A stretch of 64,000 nucleotides of DNA from Vanilla planifolia (Eukaryota; Streptophyta; Magnoliopsida; Asparagales; Orchidaceae): assembly GCA_023846275.1 (NCBI GenBank), contig JAIUJO010000619.1:547001-611000 (forward strand). The letters run 5' to 3'. Numbering within the stretch: position 1 is the stretch's first letter; each line of letters opens with the position of its first letter. The position numbers and the translations under genes are program-made. The notes below the pieces were generated by a model. It was not told the DNA's origin and made no database searches. It saw only the letters and a program-made list of their open reading frames with translations. This document shows, one piece after another, positions 35,231 through 48,815 of the stretch.

Positions 35231-38200
35231 CTAGGCTATGCTAGAGTAGAATAGAGCAGAGCAAAGTTGAGTAAAGTAGAGCAGAGCTAGGTTAGGCTAA
35301 GCTAGGTTAGAGTTGAATACAACAGTGCAGAGTAGAGTATAGCAGAGTAAAGCAAAAGAGAGTAGAGGAGAGCATAGCATAATAGAGGAGAGTAGAGTAG
35401 AGCAGAGCAGACAAGAGCTTGGTTAGGTTTGGCTAGGCTAGGCTAAGCTAGGCTAGAGTGTAGAGTGGAATAGAGTAGAGTATTGTAAAGCAAAGCTAGA
35501 TTAGGTTAGCCTAGGTTAGGCAAAGTTAGATTAGAGAAGAGTAGGATAGAGTAAAGTATAGTGGAGTAGAGTAGAATAGAGAAGAGGAGAGCAAAGAAAG
35601 CAAGAGTAGAGCAGAGCAGAGTAGAGTAGAGAAGAGTAGAGTGGAGCAGAGTAGAGTAGAGAAGAGCAGAGTAGAGCTAGGTTAGGCTAGGCTAGGCTAG
35701 AGTAGAGTAGATTAGAGTAGAGTAGAGTATAGTAGAGTAGAACAGAGCAAGATTAGGTTAGGTTAGACAAGGGTAGTCTAGGCTAGAGTAGAGTAGAGCT
35801 AGGTTAGGTTTGGCTAGGCTAGGCTAGAAGATAATAGAGTACACTAGAAAAGAGTAGAGTAGAGCTTTACAGAGATGAGTAGAGTAGAGCATATTAGAGT
35901 TGAGCAGAGTAGTATGGAGTAGAGCTGAGCAGAGTTGGGATAGGTTAAGCTAGGCTAGGTTGGGTTAGGCAAGACTAGGCTAAGCTAAGCTAGGCTTGAG
36001 TAGAGTAGAGTAGAGTGGAGCTTGCTTAGGCAAGTCTAGGCTAGGTTAGAGTAGACTAGAATAGATTAAAGTAGAGCTAAGGTAAGCCAGTTTAGGCTTT
36101 GTAAGGCTAAGCTAGGGTAGGCTAGGTAAGGCTATGCAAGAGTGGAGTAGAATAGAGTAGAGTAGAGTAGAGCTTTGTTAATCTAATCTAGGCTAAGCTA
36201 GAGTAGAGCAGAGTAGTGTAGAGTAGAGCAGAGAAGAAAACAATAGAGCAAACCAGAATAGAGAAGACTAGAACAGAGAAGAGTAGAGTTGAGAAGAGCA
36301 TAAAAGAGCAGAATAGGGCTAGGTTATGCTAAGTTAGGCTAAGTTAGGCGAGGATAGAGTAGAGTAGAGTAGAGTAGAATGTAATAGAGTAGAGTAGAGT
36401 AGAGCTAGGTTAAGCTAGGTTAGGCAAGGCTAGGTTAGGGTAGGCTCGAGTAGAGTAGATTAGTGTTGTGTAGAGCTAGGTTAGGATAGGCTAGGCAAGG
36501 CTAGGCTTGGCTAAAGAAGAGTAGAGTAGGGTAGAGTAGAGTAGAGTAGAATAAAGCAAAGTAGAGTAGAGCAGAGTAGAGTAGAGCAGACTAGAGAAGA
36601 GCAAAAAAGAGTAGAGCATAGTAGAGTAGAAAAGAGAAAAGTAAAGTAGAGCAGAGATGATATAAGTAGAGTAGAGCAAAGTTAGGCTAAGCTAGATTAC
36701 ATTATTCTAGGCTATGCTAAGTTAGGCAAGGTTAGAGTAGAGAAGAGTTGAGTAAAGTAGAGTAGAGTAGAGTAGAGAAGAGTAGAGCAAAGTAGAGTAA
36801 AACAGAGTAAAGTAGGTTAGAGAAAAGAGGAGTAGAGTAGAGTATAGCAGAGCAGAGCAGAGCAGAACAGAGCAGAGCAAAGTAGAGCAGTGTAGGGCTT
36901 AGTAGAGCTAGGTTAGCTAAGCTAAGCTAGCCAATGATAAGTTAGAGTAGAGTATACTAAAGTAGAGTAGAGTAGAGTGGTGTAGAGTAGAGCAGAGTGG
37001 AGTAGAGTAGAGTATAGTTGAATAGAGTACAGTAGAGTAAAGTATAGTAGAGTAGAGTAAAGTAAAGTAGACTAGTGTATTGTAGTGAAGAGTAGAGTAG
37101 AGTAAAGTAGAGTAGAGTAGAGTGGAGTAAAGTTTAGTAGAGTAGAGTAGAATTGAGTATAATAGAGAAGAGTTGGGTTAAGATAGGCTAGGTGAGGCTA
37201 GGCTAAGCTAGGCTTGCCAGAGTAGAGTAGAGTAGAGTAGAGCTAGGTTAGGTTAGGCTAGGCTAGACTAGACTAGGCTAGAAAAGAGTAGAGTAGAATT
37301 GAGTAATGCAGAGTAGGGTAGAGAAGAGTAGAACAAAATAGAGTAAAGAAAAGAGGAGTTGAGTAGAGTAGAGCAAAGTGATGTGAAGCAGAGCAGAGTA
37401 GATCAAAGTAGAGTTGAGTAGAGAAGAGTAGTGTAGTGTAGAGCTAGGTTATCCTCGGCTAGGCTAGGCTCAAGTAGAGTAGATAGAGTAAAGTAGAGTA
37501 GAGTAGAGCTAGGTTAGGCTATGTTAGAGTAGAGTAGAGTTGAGTAGATTAGAGTAGAGTCGAGTAAAGTAGAGCTAGGATTGGCAAGGCTAAGCTAGAG
37601 TACAATATAACAGAGCAGAGTACAATAGAGAAGAGCGGAGTTGAGCAGAGAAGAGTAGAGTGGAGCAAGGTTAGGTTAGGCTAGGCTATACTAAACTAAG
37701 GTAAGCTAGAGTAGAGTAAAGTAGAGTAGAGTAGAGTAGAGTAGGGTAGACTAGAGTAGTGTAGAGCATGGCTATGCTAGGCTAGGTTAGGCTAAGTTTG
37801 AATAGGGTAGAGCAGAGTAGAGTAAGGAAGAGTAGACCAAACTTAGGCTAGGCTTTGCTAAGCTAACGTAAGCTAGGCTAGGCTAGGCTCGAGTATAGTA
37901 AAGTAAAGTGGAGTAGTGTAGAGTAGAGTAGATTAGAGTAGAGCTAGATTAGGCTAGGCTAGGCTAGGCATGGATAAGCTAAACAAGGCTAATGTAGAGT
38001 AGAGTAGAGAAGAGCAAAGCAGAGTAGAGCAGAGAAGAGGAAAGTAGAGCAAATCAGGGCATAGTAAAGTTGAGTAGAGTCGAGAAGAGTAAGGTTAGGC
38101 TAGGCTAGGTTAGGGTATGCTAGAGTAAAGTAGAGTATAGTAGAGCAAGGTTAGGTTAGGATAGGCTAAGCTAGGTGAGGTTAGAGTGGCTATGCTAGGC

Positions 38201-41200
38201 TAGAGTAGAGTGGAGAAGAGTACAACATAGTAGAGTATCGTAGTGCAATGCAGAGCAGAGTAAAGCAGAGCAGAGCAGAGTAGAGGAGAGTAGAAAAGAG
38301 TAGTGTAGAGTAGAGCAAAGTAGAGCAAAGTAGAGTAGAGCTAGGATAGGCTAAGCTAGGCTAGATTAGGTTTAGCAAGGTTAGAGTAGAGTAGAGTAAA
38401 CTAATATAGAGTAGAGTAAAGTAGAGTAGATTAGTGTAGACCATTATAGAGTAGAACTGAGCTGAGATGAGTTGAGTAGAACTGAGTTGAGTAGAGTAGA
38501 GTAGAACTGAGCTGAGTAGCAAAGAGTAGAGTGAAGTAGAATAGAGCAGAGTAGAGTAGAGCAAAGTAGAGCAATAGAGAGTAGAGTCGAGCAGAGTAGA
38601 GTAGAGCTACATTAAGCTAGGCTAGGTTAGGACAAGCTAGAGTAGAGTAGGGTAGAGTAGAGTAAAACTAGGTTAGGTTAGGCTAAGTTAGGTGAGGGTC
38701 AGGTAGAGTAAAGTACAGTAGAGTGTGGTAGAGTTGAGTAAAGCAGTATAGCGCTTGGTAAGGCTAAGATAGGCTAGGCTAGAGTAGAGTAGAGTATAGT
38801 AGAGCTAGGTTTGGTAAGGATAAGTTAGGCTAGATTAGCATAGAGCAGAGCAGTGTAGCTTAGAGTAGAATATAACAAAGTTTAATAGAGTATAATAGAG
38901 TAGAGTAATGTAGAGCTAGCTTAGCCAAAGCTAGGCTAGGCTAAGCTAGGTTAAGCTAAGCAAGGCTAGGCAATGCTAGAGTAGACTATAGTAGAGTAGA
39001 GAAGGAAAGAGTTTAGTAGAGCTCGATTAGGCTTGGTTTGGTATGGCTAGGCAAGAGTAGAGTAGTGTAGAGTAGAGTAGAGTAAAGCAAAGAATAGCAT
39101 TATAGAGCAAAAAGAGACAAGTAAAGCAAAGCATAGAAGAGCTGAGTAGAGTAGAGTTAAGTTAGGCTCGACTAGGCTAAGCTAAGGAAGGCAAGGCAAG
39201 GTTAGACCAGAGTAGAGTAGAGTTGAGAAGAGTAGAGAAGAGTATAGTAGAGTAGAGTATAGTAGAGTATAGTAAAGTAGAGTAGAGTAAAGCTAGGTTA
39301 GGCTAGGCAAGAGTAGAGTAGAGTAGAGTAGAGTAGAGCTAGGTTAGGTTAGGCTACCAAAGGTTGGAAAAGGTTAGAGTAGAGTGGAGTAGAGTAGAGT
39401 AGAGTAAAGTAGAGCTAGGTTAGGCTATGCTAAGTTAGAGTAGAGTAGAGTAGAATATAGTAGATTAGAGTAGAGTAAAGTAGAGTAGAGCTAGGTTATG
39501 CTAGGCAATAGTAGAGTAGAATGGAGCAAAGCAGAGCAGTGCAAAGCAGAGAAGAGAAAAGTATGGTAGAGGAGAGCATAGTAGAGCAGAGTAGCACTGA
39601 GTAGAGTAGAGCTAAGTTAAGCAAAGCTTGGCTTGGTTAGAGTAAAGTATAGTTGAGTAGAGTAGAGTAGAGAAAAGTATAGTGTAGAGTAGAGGAGTTT
39701 GGAGTATAATATTGTATTGTATAATAGAGTAGAGTAGGTTAGAGCTAGGTTAGGCTAAGCTAGGAGAGGCTAGGCTAGGCTAGGTTAGAGTAGTGCAGAG
39801 TAGTGTAGAGTAAAGTATAGTAGAGCAGAGTACATAAGAGTGGAGTAGAGTAGAGGAGAGTAGAACAGCATAGCAGAGTGGAGCAAAGAATAATGGAATA
39901 GAGTGCTGAAACATATAACAGAGTAGAGCAAAGCTAAGTTAGGCTACGTTAGGTGAGGCTAGGCTAGCCAATAGTTGAGTAGAGTAGAAGAAAGCTAGGT
40001 TAGGATAAGCAAGGCTATGCTAGAGTAGAATAGTGTAGAATAGAGTAGAGTAGAGTAGAGTAGAGCAGAGTAAAGTAGAAAAGAGCAGTGCAAAGTGGAG
40101 AAGAGTGAAGTAGGGAAAGTAGAGCAGAACAGAGCTAGGTTAGGCTAGGCAAGGCTAAAGTAGAGTAAAGTAGAGCTGAGTAGAGCTTGGTTAGGCGAGG
40201 CTAGGTTAAACAAGACTAGAGTAAAGTAGAGTAGAAAAGAGAAGAGTAGAGTAGACTAGAGAAGACTAAAGAAGAGTTAGGTTATGCTAGGCTAGGCTAG
40301 GCTAGAATAGGATAAAGTAGAAAAGAGTGGAGTAGAGTAGAGTAGAGTAGAGTTATGTTAGGATAGGCTAGGCTAGGCTTAGTTAGAGTAGAGTAGAGTA
40401 AAGTAGTGTAGAGCTAGGTTAGGCTTGGCTTGGGTAGGATAGGGTAGGCTGGGCTAGGCTAGGCATGGCTAGAGTAAAGTAGAGTAGAGTAGAGTAGTGT
40501 AGGGTAGGAAAGAGTACAATAGAGCTAGGTTTGGTTGGGCTAAGCTTGGCTAGGCTAGGCTGGAGTGGAGTAGAGTAGAGTAGCATAGAGTAGAGTAAAG
40601 CTAGGTTAGATTAGGTTAGGTTATGTCAAGCTAGGTCAGGCTAGAGTGGAATAGAGTAGAGTAGAGTAGAGAAGAGAAGAGTAGAGCAGAGCAGAGTAGA
40701 GTAGAGAAGAGTATATAATAGTAGAGCAGAGTAGAGAAGAGTAGAGCAAAGTAGAGCAGAGTAGAGCTAAGTTAGGCTAGGTTAGTTTAGGCTAGGCTAA
40801 GTTATGCAAGGCTAGGTTAGAGTAGAGTAGAGTAATGCCAAGTGTAGTATAGCAGAGTTGAGTATATTAGGGTAGAGTATAGCTAGATTAAGTAAGGTTA
40901 AGTTAGGCTGGATTATGTTAGGCTAGGCTATGGTAGGCTAGGCTGGGCTAAGCAAGAGTAGAGTAAAGTAGAATAGAGTAAAGTAGAGCTAAGTTAGGCT
41001 AGGCTAAGCTATGCTAGGCTATAATAAAGATTAAAGTAGAGTAGAGCATAACGGAGTAGAGTAGAGATGGGTAGAGTGGAGCAGAGTAGAGAAGAGTAGA
41101 GCAGAGCAGAGTATTGCAAAGTAAACTAGAGCTAGGTTAAGCTAAGCTAATCAAGGCTAAGCTAGGCTAGGCTAAACTACACATGGCTAGGCTAGAATAG

Positions 41201-44164
41201 AGTAGAGTAGACTAGAGTAAAGCTTGGTTAGGCTGAGCAAGGTTAGGTTAGAGTAGAGTAGAGTAGAGTAGAGTAGAGCAGAGTATAGTAGAGTAGTGTA
41301 GAATAGAGTAGAATAGAGTAGAATAGAGCTAGATTAGGCTATGCTAGGAGTGGCAAGAGTAGAGTAGAGTAGAGCAGGGAAGAGTAGAGTAGAGTAGAGT
41401 AGAGTTGAGTAAAGTAGAGTAGAGAAGAGGAGAGTAGAGTAAAATAGAGCAGACTAAAGAAAAGCAAAGTATAGCAGCGTAGAGTAGAAGAGTGGAGTAG
41501 TGTAATGTAGAGTATAGCAGAGCAGAGTAGAGTAGTGCAGTGTAGAGCAGAGTAGAGCAATATAAAGTAGAGCAGAGTAGAGCCAGGTTGGGCTATTCTA
41601 CGCTAATCTAGGCTTGGCTAGGCTAGAGTAGATTAGAGTAAGGTAAAGCAGTGTAGAGCTAGGTTAGGCTAGACTTGAGTAGAGAAGAGTTGAGTAAGTA
41701 GAGTAGAGTAGAGTAAAGTAGAGTAGAGTAGAGTAAAGTAGAGCTATGTTAGGCTAGGCTTGGCTAGGTTAGGATAGGAGAAGCTAGGCAATGCAATGCT
41801 AGAGTAGAGTAGAGTTAGGTTTTGCTAGGCTGTGATAGAGTAGAATAGAGAAGAGTAGAGAAGAGTTGAGTAAAGTAGAGCAGAGCAGAGCAGAGCAGAG
41901 TAGAGCAGAGAAGAGAAGAGCAGAGCAGAGTAGAGCATTATAGAGCAGAGCCAGGTTAGGCAAGGCTAGGCTAGGTTAGGCTAGCCTAGAGTGGTGTAGG
42001 TTAGAGCTAGGTTGGGTTTCGCTAGGCTAGGCTCAGTTAGAGTAGAGTGGAGCAGTGTAAAGTATTGTAGAGAAGAGTAGAACATAGTAGAGTAGAGTAG
42101 AGTAGAGTAGAGCAGAGTAGAGTACAATATAATTGAGCTAGGTTAGGATATGCTTGGCTAGGCTAGGTTAAGCTAGGACAAACAAGGCAAGGCCAGGCTA
42201 GGCTAGGCTAGAGTAGAGTTTAGCATAGTAGAGTAGAGTTAGGTTAAGTTATGCTAGGCTAGAGTACAATAGAGTAGAGTAGGGCAAAATTGGGTTGAGT
42301 TTGGTAGAGTAGCCTAGAGCATAGTAGAGCTAGGTTAGGCTAGGCATTGCTAGGCTAGGCTAGGCTAGAGTAGAGTAGAGTTAGGTTGGGCTAGGCTAGG
42401 CTAGGTTAGGATAGAGTAGAGTGTAGTAGAGTAGATAAGAGAAGAGTAAAGCCTAATAGAGTATAGTAGAGTAAAATAAAGAAGATTAGACCTAGGTTAT
42501 GCTAAGCTAAACTAGCGCAGGCTAGGATCGACTAGAGTAGAGTATAGTAGAGTAGTGTAGAGTAGAGCTCGATTAGGATACCCTGGACTATAGCAGAGTA
42601 GGGTAGAGTAGGGCAGAGTAGAGCAGAGCAAAGTAGTGCAAAGTAGAGACGAGCAAAGCAGAGTAGAGAAAAGTAGGTTAGAACATACTAGAGTAGAGTA
42701 GAGCAGAGAAGAGTATAGCAAAATAAAGTAGAGTAGAGTAGAGCTTGGTTAGGTTGAGCTTGTCAAGGTGAAGCTGGGCTAGAGTAGAGTAGAGTAGAGT
42801 AGAGTAAAGTAGAGTGTAGTAGCATAGAGTAGAGTAGAGTAGAGCTAGGTTAGGCTCGCTTAGGTTAGGTTTGGCTAGGTTAGAGTAGAGTAGAGTTGAG
42901 TAAAGTAGAGTAGAATAGAGTAGAGTAAGATTAGTATAGACTAGGCTGGGCTAGAGTAGAGTAGAGTTGAGTAGAGTAGAGGGGAACTTAGTAGAGCAGA
43001 GCAGAGTAGAGCAAAGCAAAGTAGAGTAGAGCAAAGCAGAGCAGAGAAAACCAGAGCAAAGCAAACCAGGACAAAGCTAGGTTAGTCTTGGTTAAGCTAG
43101 ACTAGGCTAGGCTAGAGTAGAGTATAGAAGAATAAAGGTAAGTTAGGTTAAGCTATGCTAGGCTATATTAGAGTAGAGTAGAGTTGACTTAAGTAGAATA
43201 AGCTAGGTTAGGCTATGCTAGGCTAGGCTATGCCAGGCTAGGTTAGGCTTATCTAGGCTAGGGTAGAGTACAGTATAGTAGAGTAGAGTAGAGAAGAGTA
43301 GAGTAGAGTAGAATAGAGTGGAGTAGAGTAGAGCTAGGTTAGCAAGGCTAGGCTCAGCTTGGCTTGAGTAGAGTAGAGTCGAGTAGAATAGAGCAAAGCA
43401 AACCAGAGCAGAGTAGAGTGGACCATAATAGAGCAAAGTTGAGTAGAGTAGAGTAGAGCAGTGTAGAGTTTAGTAGAGCTATGTTAGGCAAGGTTTGGTT
43501 AGGCTAGTGTTGAGTAGAGAACGGCTAAGTTAGGCTAGGCTAGAGGAGAGTGGAGTAGAGTAGAGAAGAGTGGAGTAGAGTAGAGTAGAGTTTAGTAGAG
43601 TAGAGCTAAGTTTGGCTAGGTTAGGCTAAGCTAGGCTAGGCTACGCTATTGTTGGCTAGGCTAGGAAAAGCTAGAATAGAGTAGAGTAGAATTTTAGAGT
43701 AGACTAGAGCTATGTTAGGCTAAGCATTGCTAGGCTAGGCTAAAGTACATAGCAGAGAAGAGTAGAGCAGAGATAGGTTAGGCTCAGCTAAGCAAGGCGA
43801 GCCTAGGTTAGGGTAGAGTAGAGCTTTGTTAGGCTAGGCTAGGCTATGTTAGAGTGGAGTAGAGTTGGGTATAGTAGAGGTAATGTAGAGTAGAGTAGAG
43901 TATAGTAGAGTTAGGTTAGTCGAGGCTAGGCTCGGCCAGGCTAGGGTAGGTTAGGCTATGCTAGGCAATGCTAGAGTTTAGTAAAGTAGAGTGGAGTAGA
44001 GTAGAGTAGTGCTAGGTTAGGCTAGGATAGGCTAGAGTAAACTATAGTAGAGATGAATAGAGTAGAGTAGAGGAGAGTTGTGTAGAGTAGAGTAGAGTAT
44101 AGTAGAACAGAGCAGAGTATAGTAGAATAGAGAATAGTAGAGCAGAGCAGAGTAGAGTAGAGTA
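35231..44164 (+). repeat. Satellite array, interior
   Basis: Alternating TAGAG and TAGGC blocks. A segment at about 39483-39800 matches 60596-60930. An ACTGAG/CTGAG-rich variant patch lies at 38455-38517 (GTAGAACTGAG repeated). A slightly more degenerate stretch is at 39885-39925. No gene is seen. Confidence 0.7.
39483..39800 (+). repeat. Segment related to 60596-60930
   Basis: Shared rare features occur in the same order: AGCAAAGCAG.GCAGTGCAAAG (GCAGTG at 39536 and 60642), GAGGAGAGCATAGTAG, GAGGAGTTT.GAGTATA (39692 and 60821) and GAGTAGGTTAGAGCTA (GTAGGTTAG at 39735 and 60864). The offset is 21106-21129 bp. The match does not obviously extend far on either side. Confidence 0.7.
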
Positions 44165-44203
44165 GTGGAGAGGAGGGGAGAGGAGAGGAGAGGAGAGCAG
44201 GGT
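44165..44203 (+). repeat. Homopurine (GGAGA)n patch
   Basis: A run of GGAGAGGAGGGGAGAGGAG-type sequence with almost no pyrimidines over about 35 bp. It is one of about a dozen such patches; others include 46669-46697 and 55406-55425. Confidence 0.8.
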
Positions 44204-44599
44204 AGAGTAGACCAAAGCAGAGCAGAGTAGAAGAGTGGAGCAAAGGAATGTGGAGTAGAGTAAAGTAATGCAGAGTAGAGCAGAGTAGAGTAGAGTATAA
44301 TAGAGTAGAGCTAGGAAAGGCTAGGGTAAGCTAGGCTAAGCTAGGTTAGGCTAGAGATGAGTAGAGTAGAGAAGAGTAGGGTAGAATAGAGTAAAGCTAG
44401 GTTATGCTAATCTAGGCTCAAGAAGGCTAAGCCAGGCTAGGCTCGAGTAGAGTAGAGTAGAGTAGAGTGGATTAGAGTAGGATTAAGCTAGGCTAGTGTA
44501 TAGTAGAGTAGAGTAGAGTAGAATAGAGTAGAGTAGTGTAGAGTAGAGTAGAGAAGAGTAGAGTGGAGTAGAGTTGAGTAAAGTAAAGTAGAGAAGACA

Positions 44600-44790
44600 A
44601 GAGGGGAGGAGAGGTGAGGAGAGGATACAAGAGCAGAGTAGAGTATAGCCAAGTAGTGCATAGCAGAGAAGAACAGAGCAGAGCAGAGTAGAGTAGAGTA
44701 GAGCAAATCAGAGAAGAGAAGAGTAGAATAGAGTAGAGCAGAGAAGAGCATAATAGAGTAGAGGAGAATAAAGCAGAGTAGTGAAAAGAA
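44600..44790 (+). repeat. Purine-patch module, copy 2
   Basis: A GGGGAGGAGAGGTGAGGAG patch (44600-44625) is followed by GCCAAGTAGTGCATAGCAG (44648) and GAGAAGAGCATAATAGAGTA (about 44741-44760). Offsets to copy 1 are 9595 and 9618 bp. The similarity of the unusual GCCAAG.AGTGCATAG phrase makes chance unlikely in this low-complexity background. Confidence 0.75.
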
Positions 44791-47700
44791 GAGTAGAACA
44801 GAGTAGAGCAGAGCAAAGTAGAACAGGTTGAGCAAAGCTAGGTTAGGCTAGGCCCAGCTAGGCTAGATGAAAGTAGAGTAGAGTAGAGCTGAGTATAATA
44901 GAGTAAAGTAGAGCTAGGTTAGGCTAATCTAGGCTAGAGTATAATAGATCAGACTAGAGTATGGTAGAGCATACCATAGTCTTGTAGAGCAGAGTAGAGA
45001 AGAGTAGAGTAAAGCATAACATAATAGAGAAGTGTAGAGTAGAGTAGAGTTGACCAAAGTAGAGCTAGGTTAGGCTCGGCTAGAGTAGAGTAAACTAGAA
45101 TGGAGTAGAGTTGGGCAGAGTAGAGCGAGGTTAGGATAGGCTAGGCTAGGCTAAGTTAGAGTACAATATACTAGAGATAAGTCGAGTAGAGCTAGGTTAG
45201 GCTAAGCTAGGCTTGGCTAAGTAGGCTAGCATAGGCTAGGCTAAGCTAGGCTAGAGTAGAGTGTAGTAGAGTAGAGTAGAGTAGAGTAAAGCCATGTTTT
45301 GTTGGGCTATGCTTGGCAAGGCTAAGCTAGGCTAGGCTTTGCTAGAGTAGAGTATAGAAGAGTAGACTTGAGTAGCATTAGGTTAGGCTAGGCTAGGTTA
45401 GGCTAAGTTGGGTTAGGCTTGAGTGGAGTAGAATAGAGTAGAGTAGACTAGAGCAAGGTAGAGCAAAGTAGAGCAGAGTAGAGTAGAGTAGAGTAAAGAA
45501 GAGTAGAGTAGGGTAGAGAAGAGGAAAGCTCACTTAGGCAAGGCTAGGTTAGGGTAAGCAAGGTTAAGCTTGGCTAGGCTAGGCTAGGTTAGAGTAGAGT
45601 AGAGCAGAGCCTAGTAAAGTAGAGTAGTGTGGATTAGATTTGGGTAAAGTACAGCTACGTTGGGGTAGGCTAGGCTATGCTATGGAGGGCTAGGCAAAGC
45701 TAGGCTAGAGTAGGGTAAAGTAGAGTACGATAGAGTAGAGTAAATCTCAGTTATGCTATACTAAGCTAAGCTAGGCTAGAGTACAGAGTAAAACAGAGTA
45801 GAGTAGAGTAGAGCAGGGTAGAGTGGAGTAAACAAAGAAGAGTAGAGTAGAACAGAGCATAGTGGAGAAGAGAAGAGTATAGTAGAGCTAGTTTAGGCTA
45901 AGCAAGGCTATGCTAGGTTAGTCTAGGCTTGGCTAGGCAAGGTGAAGCTAAAGTAGAGTAGAGTATAGTAGAGATGGGCTAGGTTTGGCTAGGAAATGTT
46001 AGGGTAGGCTAGCCAAGGCTAGGCTAGAGTAGAGAAGAGCGAGGTTAGGTTAGGCTAGGGTATGCTAAGCTAGGCTAGGATTGGCTTGGGTAGATTAGAG
46101 AAGAATAGAGTAGAGTAGAGTAGAGTAGAGTATAGCTTGGTTAGGCTAGGCTAGGCTAGGGTAGGCTTGAGTAGAGTAAAGTAGAGTAGAGTAGAGCAGA
46201 GTAAGTAGAATAAAGATGAGTAGAGTACAGTAAAGTAGAGTAGATTAGAGTAGGGTGGAGTATAGTTGAGCAGAATAGAGTAGAGGAGAGTAGAGGAGAG
46301 TAGAGTAGAGTAGAATAGAGTAGAATAGAAGAGCAGAGTTTAGTAGAGTAGTGTAGAGCAAAATAGAGTATAACATAGTAGAGTAGAGCAAAGCTAGGAT
46401 AGGTTAGGCTAGGTTAAGATAGAGTAGAGTAGAGTAGAGTATAGTTGTGTAGAGTAGAGTAGAGTAGAGCTAGGTTAGGCCAGGCTATGGTTGGCTAGGT
46501 TAGGCTACGGTAGGCTAGGCTAGGCTAGCTTAGAGTAGAGTATAATATAGTAGAGTAGAGTAGAGCTAGACTAGGCTAGGTTAGAGTAGAGTAGAGTAGA
46601 GTAGAGTAGAGATGAGTAAATTAGAGTAGAGTAATGTAGAGTGGAGTATAGTAAAGTTGAGTAGAGTAGAGGGGAGGAGCGGAGATGAGAGGAGAGCAGA
46701 GTAGAGTAGAATATAGTATAGTATAGTACAATAGAGTATAGTAGAGTAGAGAAGAGTAGAAGAAAGTAGAGTAGAGTAGAGTAGAGCAGAGTAGAGCAGA
46801 GTAGAGTAGAGCAGAGCAGAGTAGAGAAAAGGAGAGCAGAGTAAAATTAAGCAGAGCAGGGTAGAGTAAAGTAGAGCTAGGTTTTGCTGGGTTTTTCTAT
46901 GCTCGAGTAGAGTAAAGTAGCATAGAGTTAAGTAGAGTAGAGCTATGTTAAGATTGGTTAGGCTAGGCTAGGTTAGAATAGAGTAGAGTAGATTTGAATA
47001 GAGTAGACTAGAGTAGAGTTGACTAGAGCTAGGTTAGGTTGGGCTAAGCTAGGATAGGTTAGGTTGGGTGAGGGTAGGCTTGACTAGGTTAAAGTAGAGT
47101 AGAGTAGAACAAAGTAGAGTAGAGTAGAGTAGAGTTTGGTTAGTCTAAGCAAGGTTAAAGTATAGTAGAATAGAAAAGAGTAGAGCTGTGTAGAGAAGAG
47201 CAAAGAAAAGTGTAGTAGAGTAGAGCAGAGCAGAGTAGAGTAGAGTAGAGCAAAGCAAGATAGAGTTAGGCTAGGCTAGGCTTGGCTAGGCTAGAGTAGA
47301 GTAGAGTAGAACTAGGTTGGGCTAGGCTAGAATAGGTTAGAGTAGAGTAGAATAGAGTAGTTTATATAAGAGTTGAGTAAAGTATAGTTGGGCTTGGTTA
47401 GGCTTGGATAGGCTTGGATAGGGTAAGTTAGGCTCGACTAGGCTAGACTAGAGTAGAGTAGAGTAGAGTGGAGTAAAGTAGAGTAGAGTTGAGTAGAGGA
47501 GAGTAGAGGAGAACAGGGAAGAGAATAGCATAGCAGAGCAAAGCAAAGCAGAGGTAAGTTAGGCTAGGCTAGGTTAGAGTTAAGTAAAGTTTAGTAGAGT
47601 AGAGTAGATTACAGTAGGGTATAACTAGGTTAGGCTAGGCTAGGCTAGAGTATAGTAGAGTAGAGTATAGTATAATATAGTAGAGTAGAGCTGAGCAGAG

Positions 47701-48815
47701 AAGAGTAGAGCAGAGTAAAGCTTAGCATAATAGAGCAGTGAAGAGCTGGTTAGAGTAGAGTAGAGCCAAAGAGAGTAGAGTAAAGTAGAGTTTACTAGAG
47801 TAGAGTAGAGCTACATTAGTCTTGGCCAAGCAAGGCAAGGCTAGGCTAGGCTAGGCAAGGTTATGGTGAGCTAGGCAAGGCTAGGCTAGGCTAGGCTAAG
47901 CTAGAGTAAAGTAAAGTATAGTAGACTAGAGTAGAGTAAGGTGAGGTAAGGCTAAGCTAAGCAAGGATAGGCTAGAGTAATGAGTAGAGTAGAGTAGAGA
48001 AGAGTCGAACAGAGCAGAGTAGAGTAGAGCGGAGAAGTCTAGAGCAGGGCAAAGCATAGCGTAGCAGAGCAGAGAGTGGCAGAGCAGAGTAGAGCTAGGT
48101 TAGGCAAGGTTAAGCTAGGCTAAGGAAGGCATAAGTTAAGTAGAGCAGAGTAGAATAATTCTTGGTTAGGCTAAGCTAAGCTAGGTTAGAGTATAGTAGA
48201 GTATAGTATTATAGAGTAGAGCTAGGCTATGCTAGGCTTGGCTAAGCTAGGCTAAGGTAGGCTAGGGTAAGCTAGGGTAGGCTAGAGTAGAGTAGAGTAG
48301 AGTAGAGTAGAATTGAGCAGGGTTTTGGTAGGTTAGGTTAGAGTAGAATATAGTAGAGTTGATTAGAGTAGAGTAGAGTAAAGTAGAGTAGAGAAGAGTA
48401 TAGTAGAGTAGATGAGAGCAGAGCAGAGCAGAGCAAAGCAAAGCTAGGTAAAGTAGAAGAGCATAGCAGAGTAATGTAGAGCAGAGCAAAGAAGAGTAGG
48501 GTAGAATAGAGTAAGGTTATTCTAAGCTAGGTTAGGCTAGGCTAGGATATTCTAGAGTAGAGTGGAATAGAGCAGAGTATGGCAAAGTAAAGTAGAGTTG
48601 AGCAAGGTTATGCTGGCCTCGGTAAGGGTTGGCTAGGCTAGGCTAGAATAGAGTAGAGTATAGTAGAGTAGTGCTATGTTAGATAAGGCTAGGCTTGGTT
48701 AGGCTAAAGCAGAGTAGAGTTTAATAGAGTAGACTAGATTAGAGTAGAATAGAGTAGAGTAAAAACAAGTAAAGTCGAGTAGAGTAGAGTGGAGTAGAGT
48801 AGAGTAGAGTAGAGC
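44791..48815 (+). repeat. Satellite array, interior
   Basis: TAGAG and TAGGC blocks with a purine patch at 46669-46697 and a TATAG cluster at about 46708-46730. No gene or insertion is visible. Confidence 0.7.
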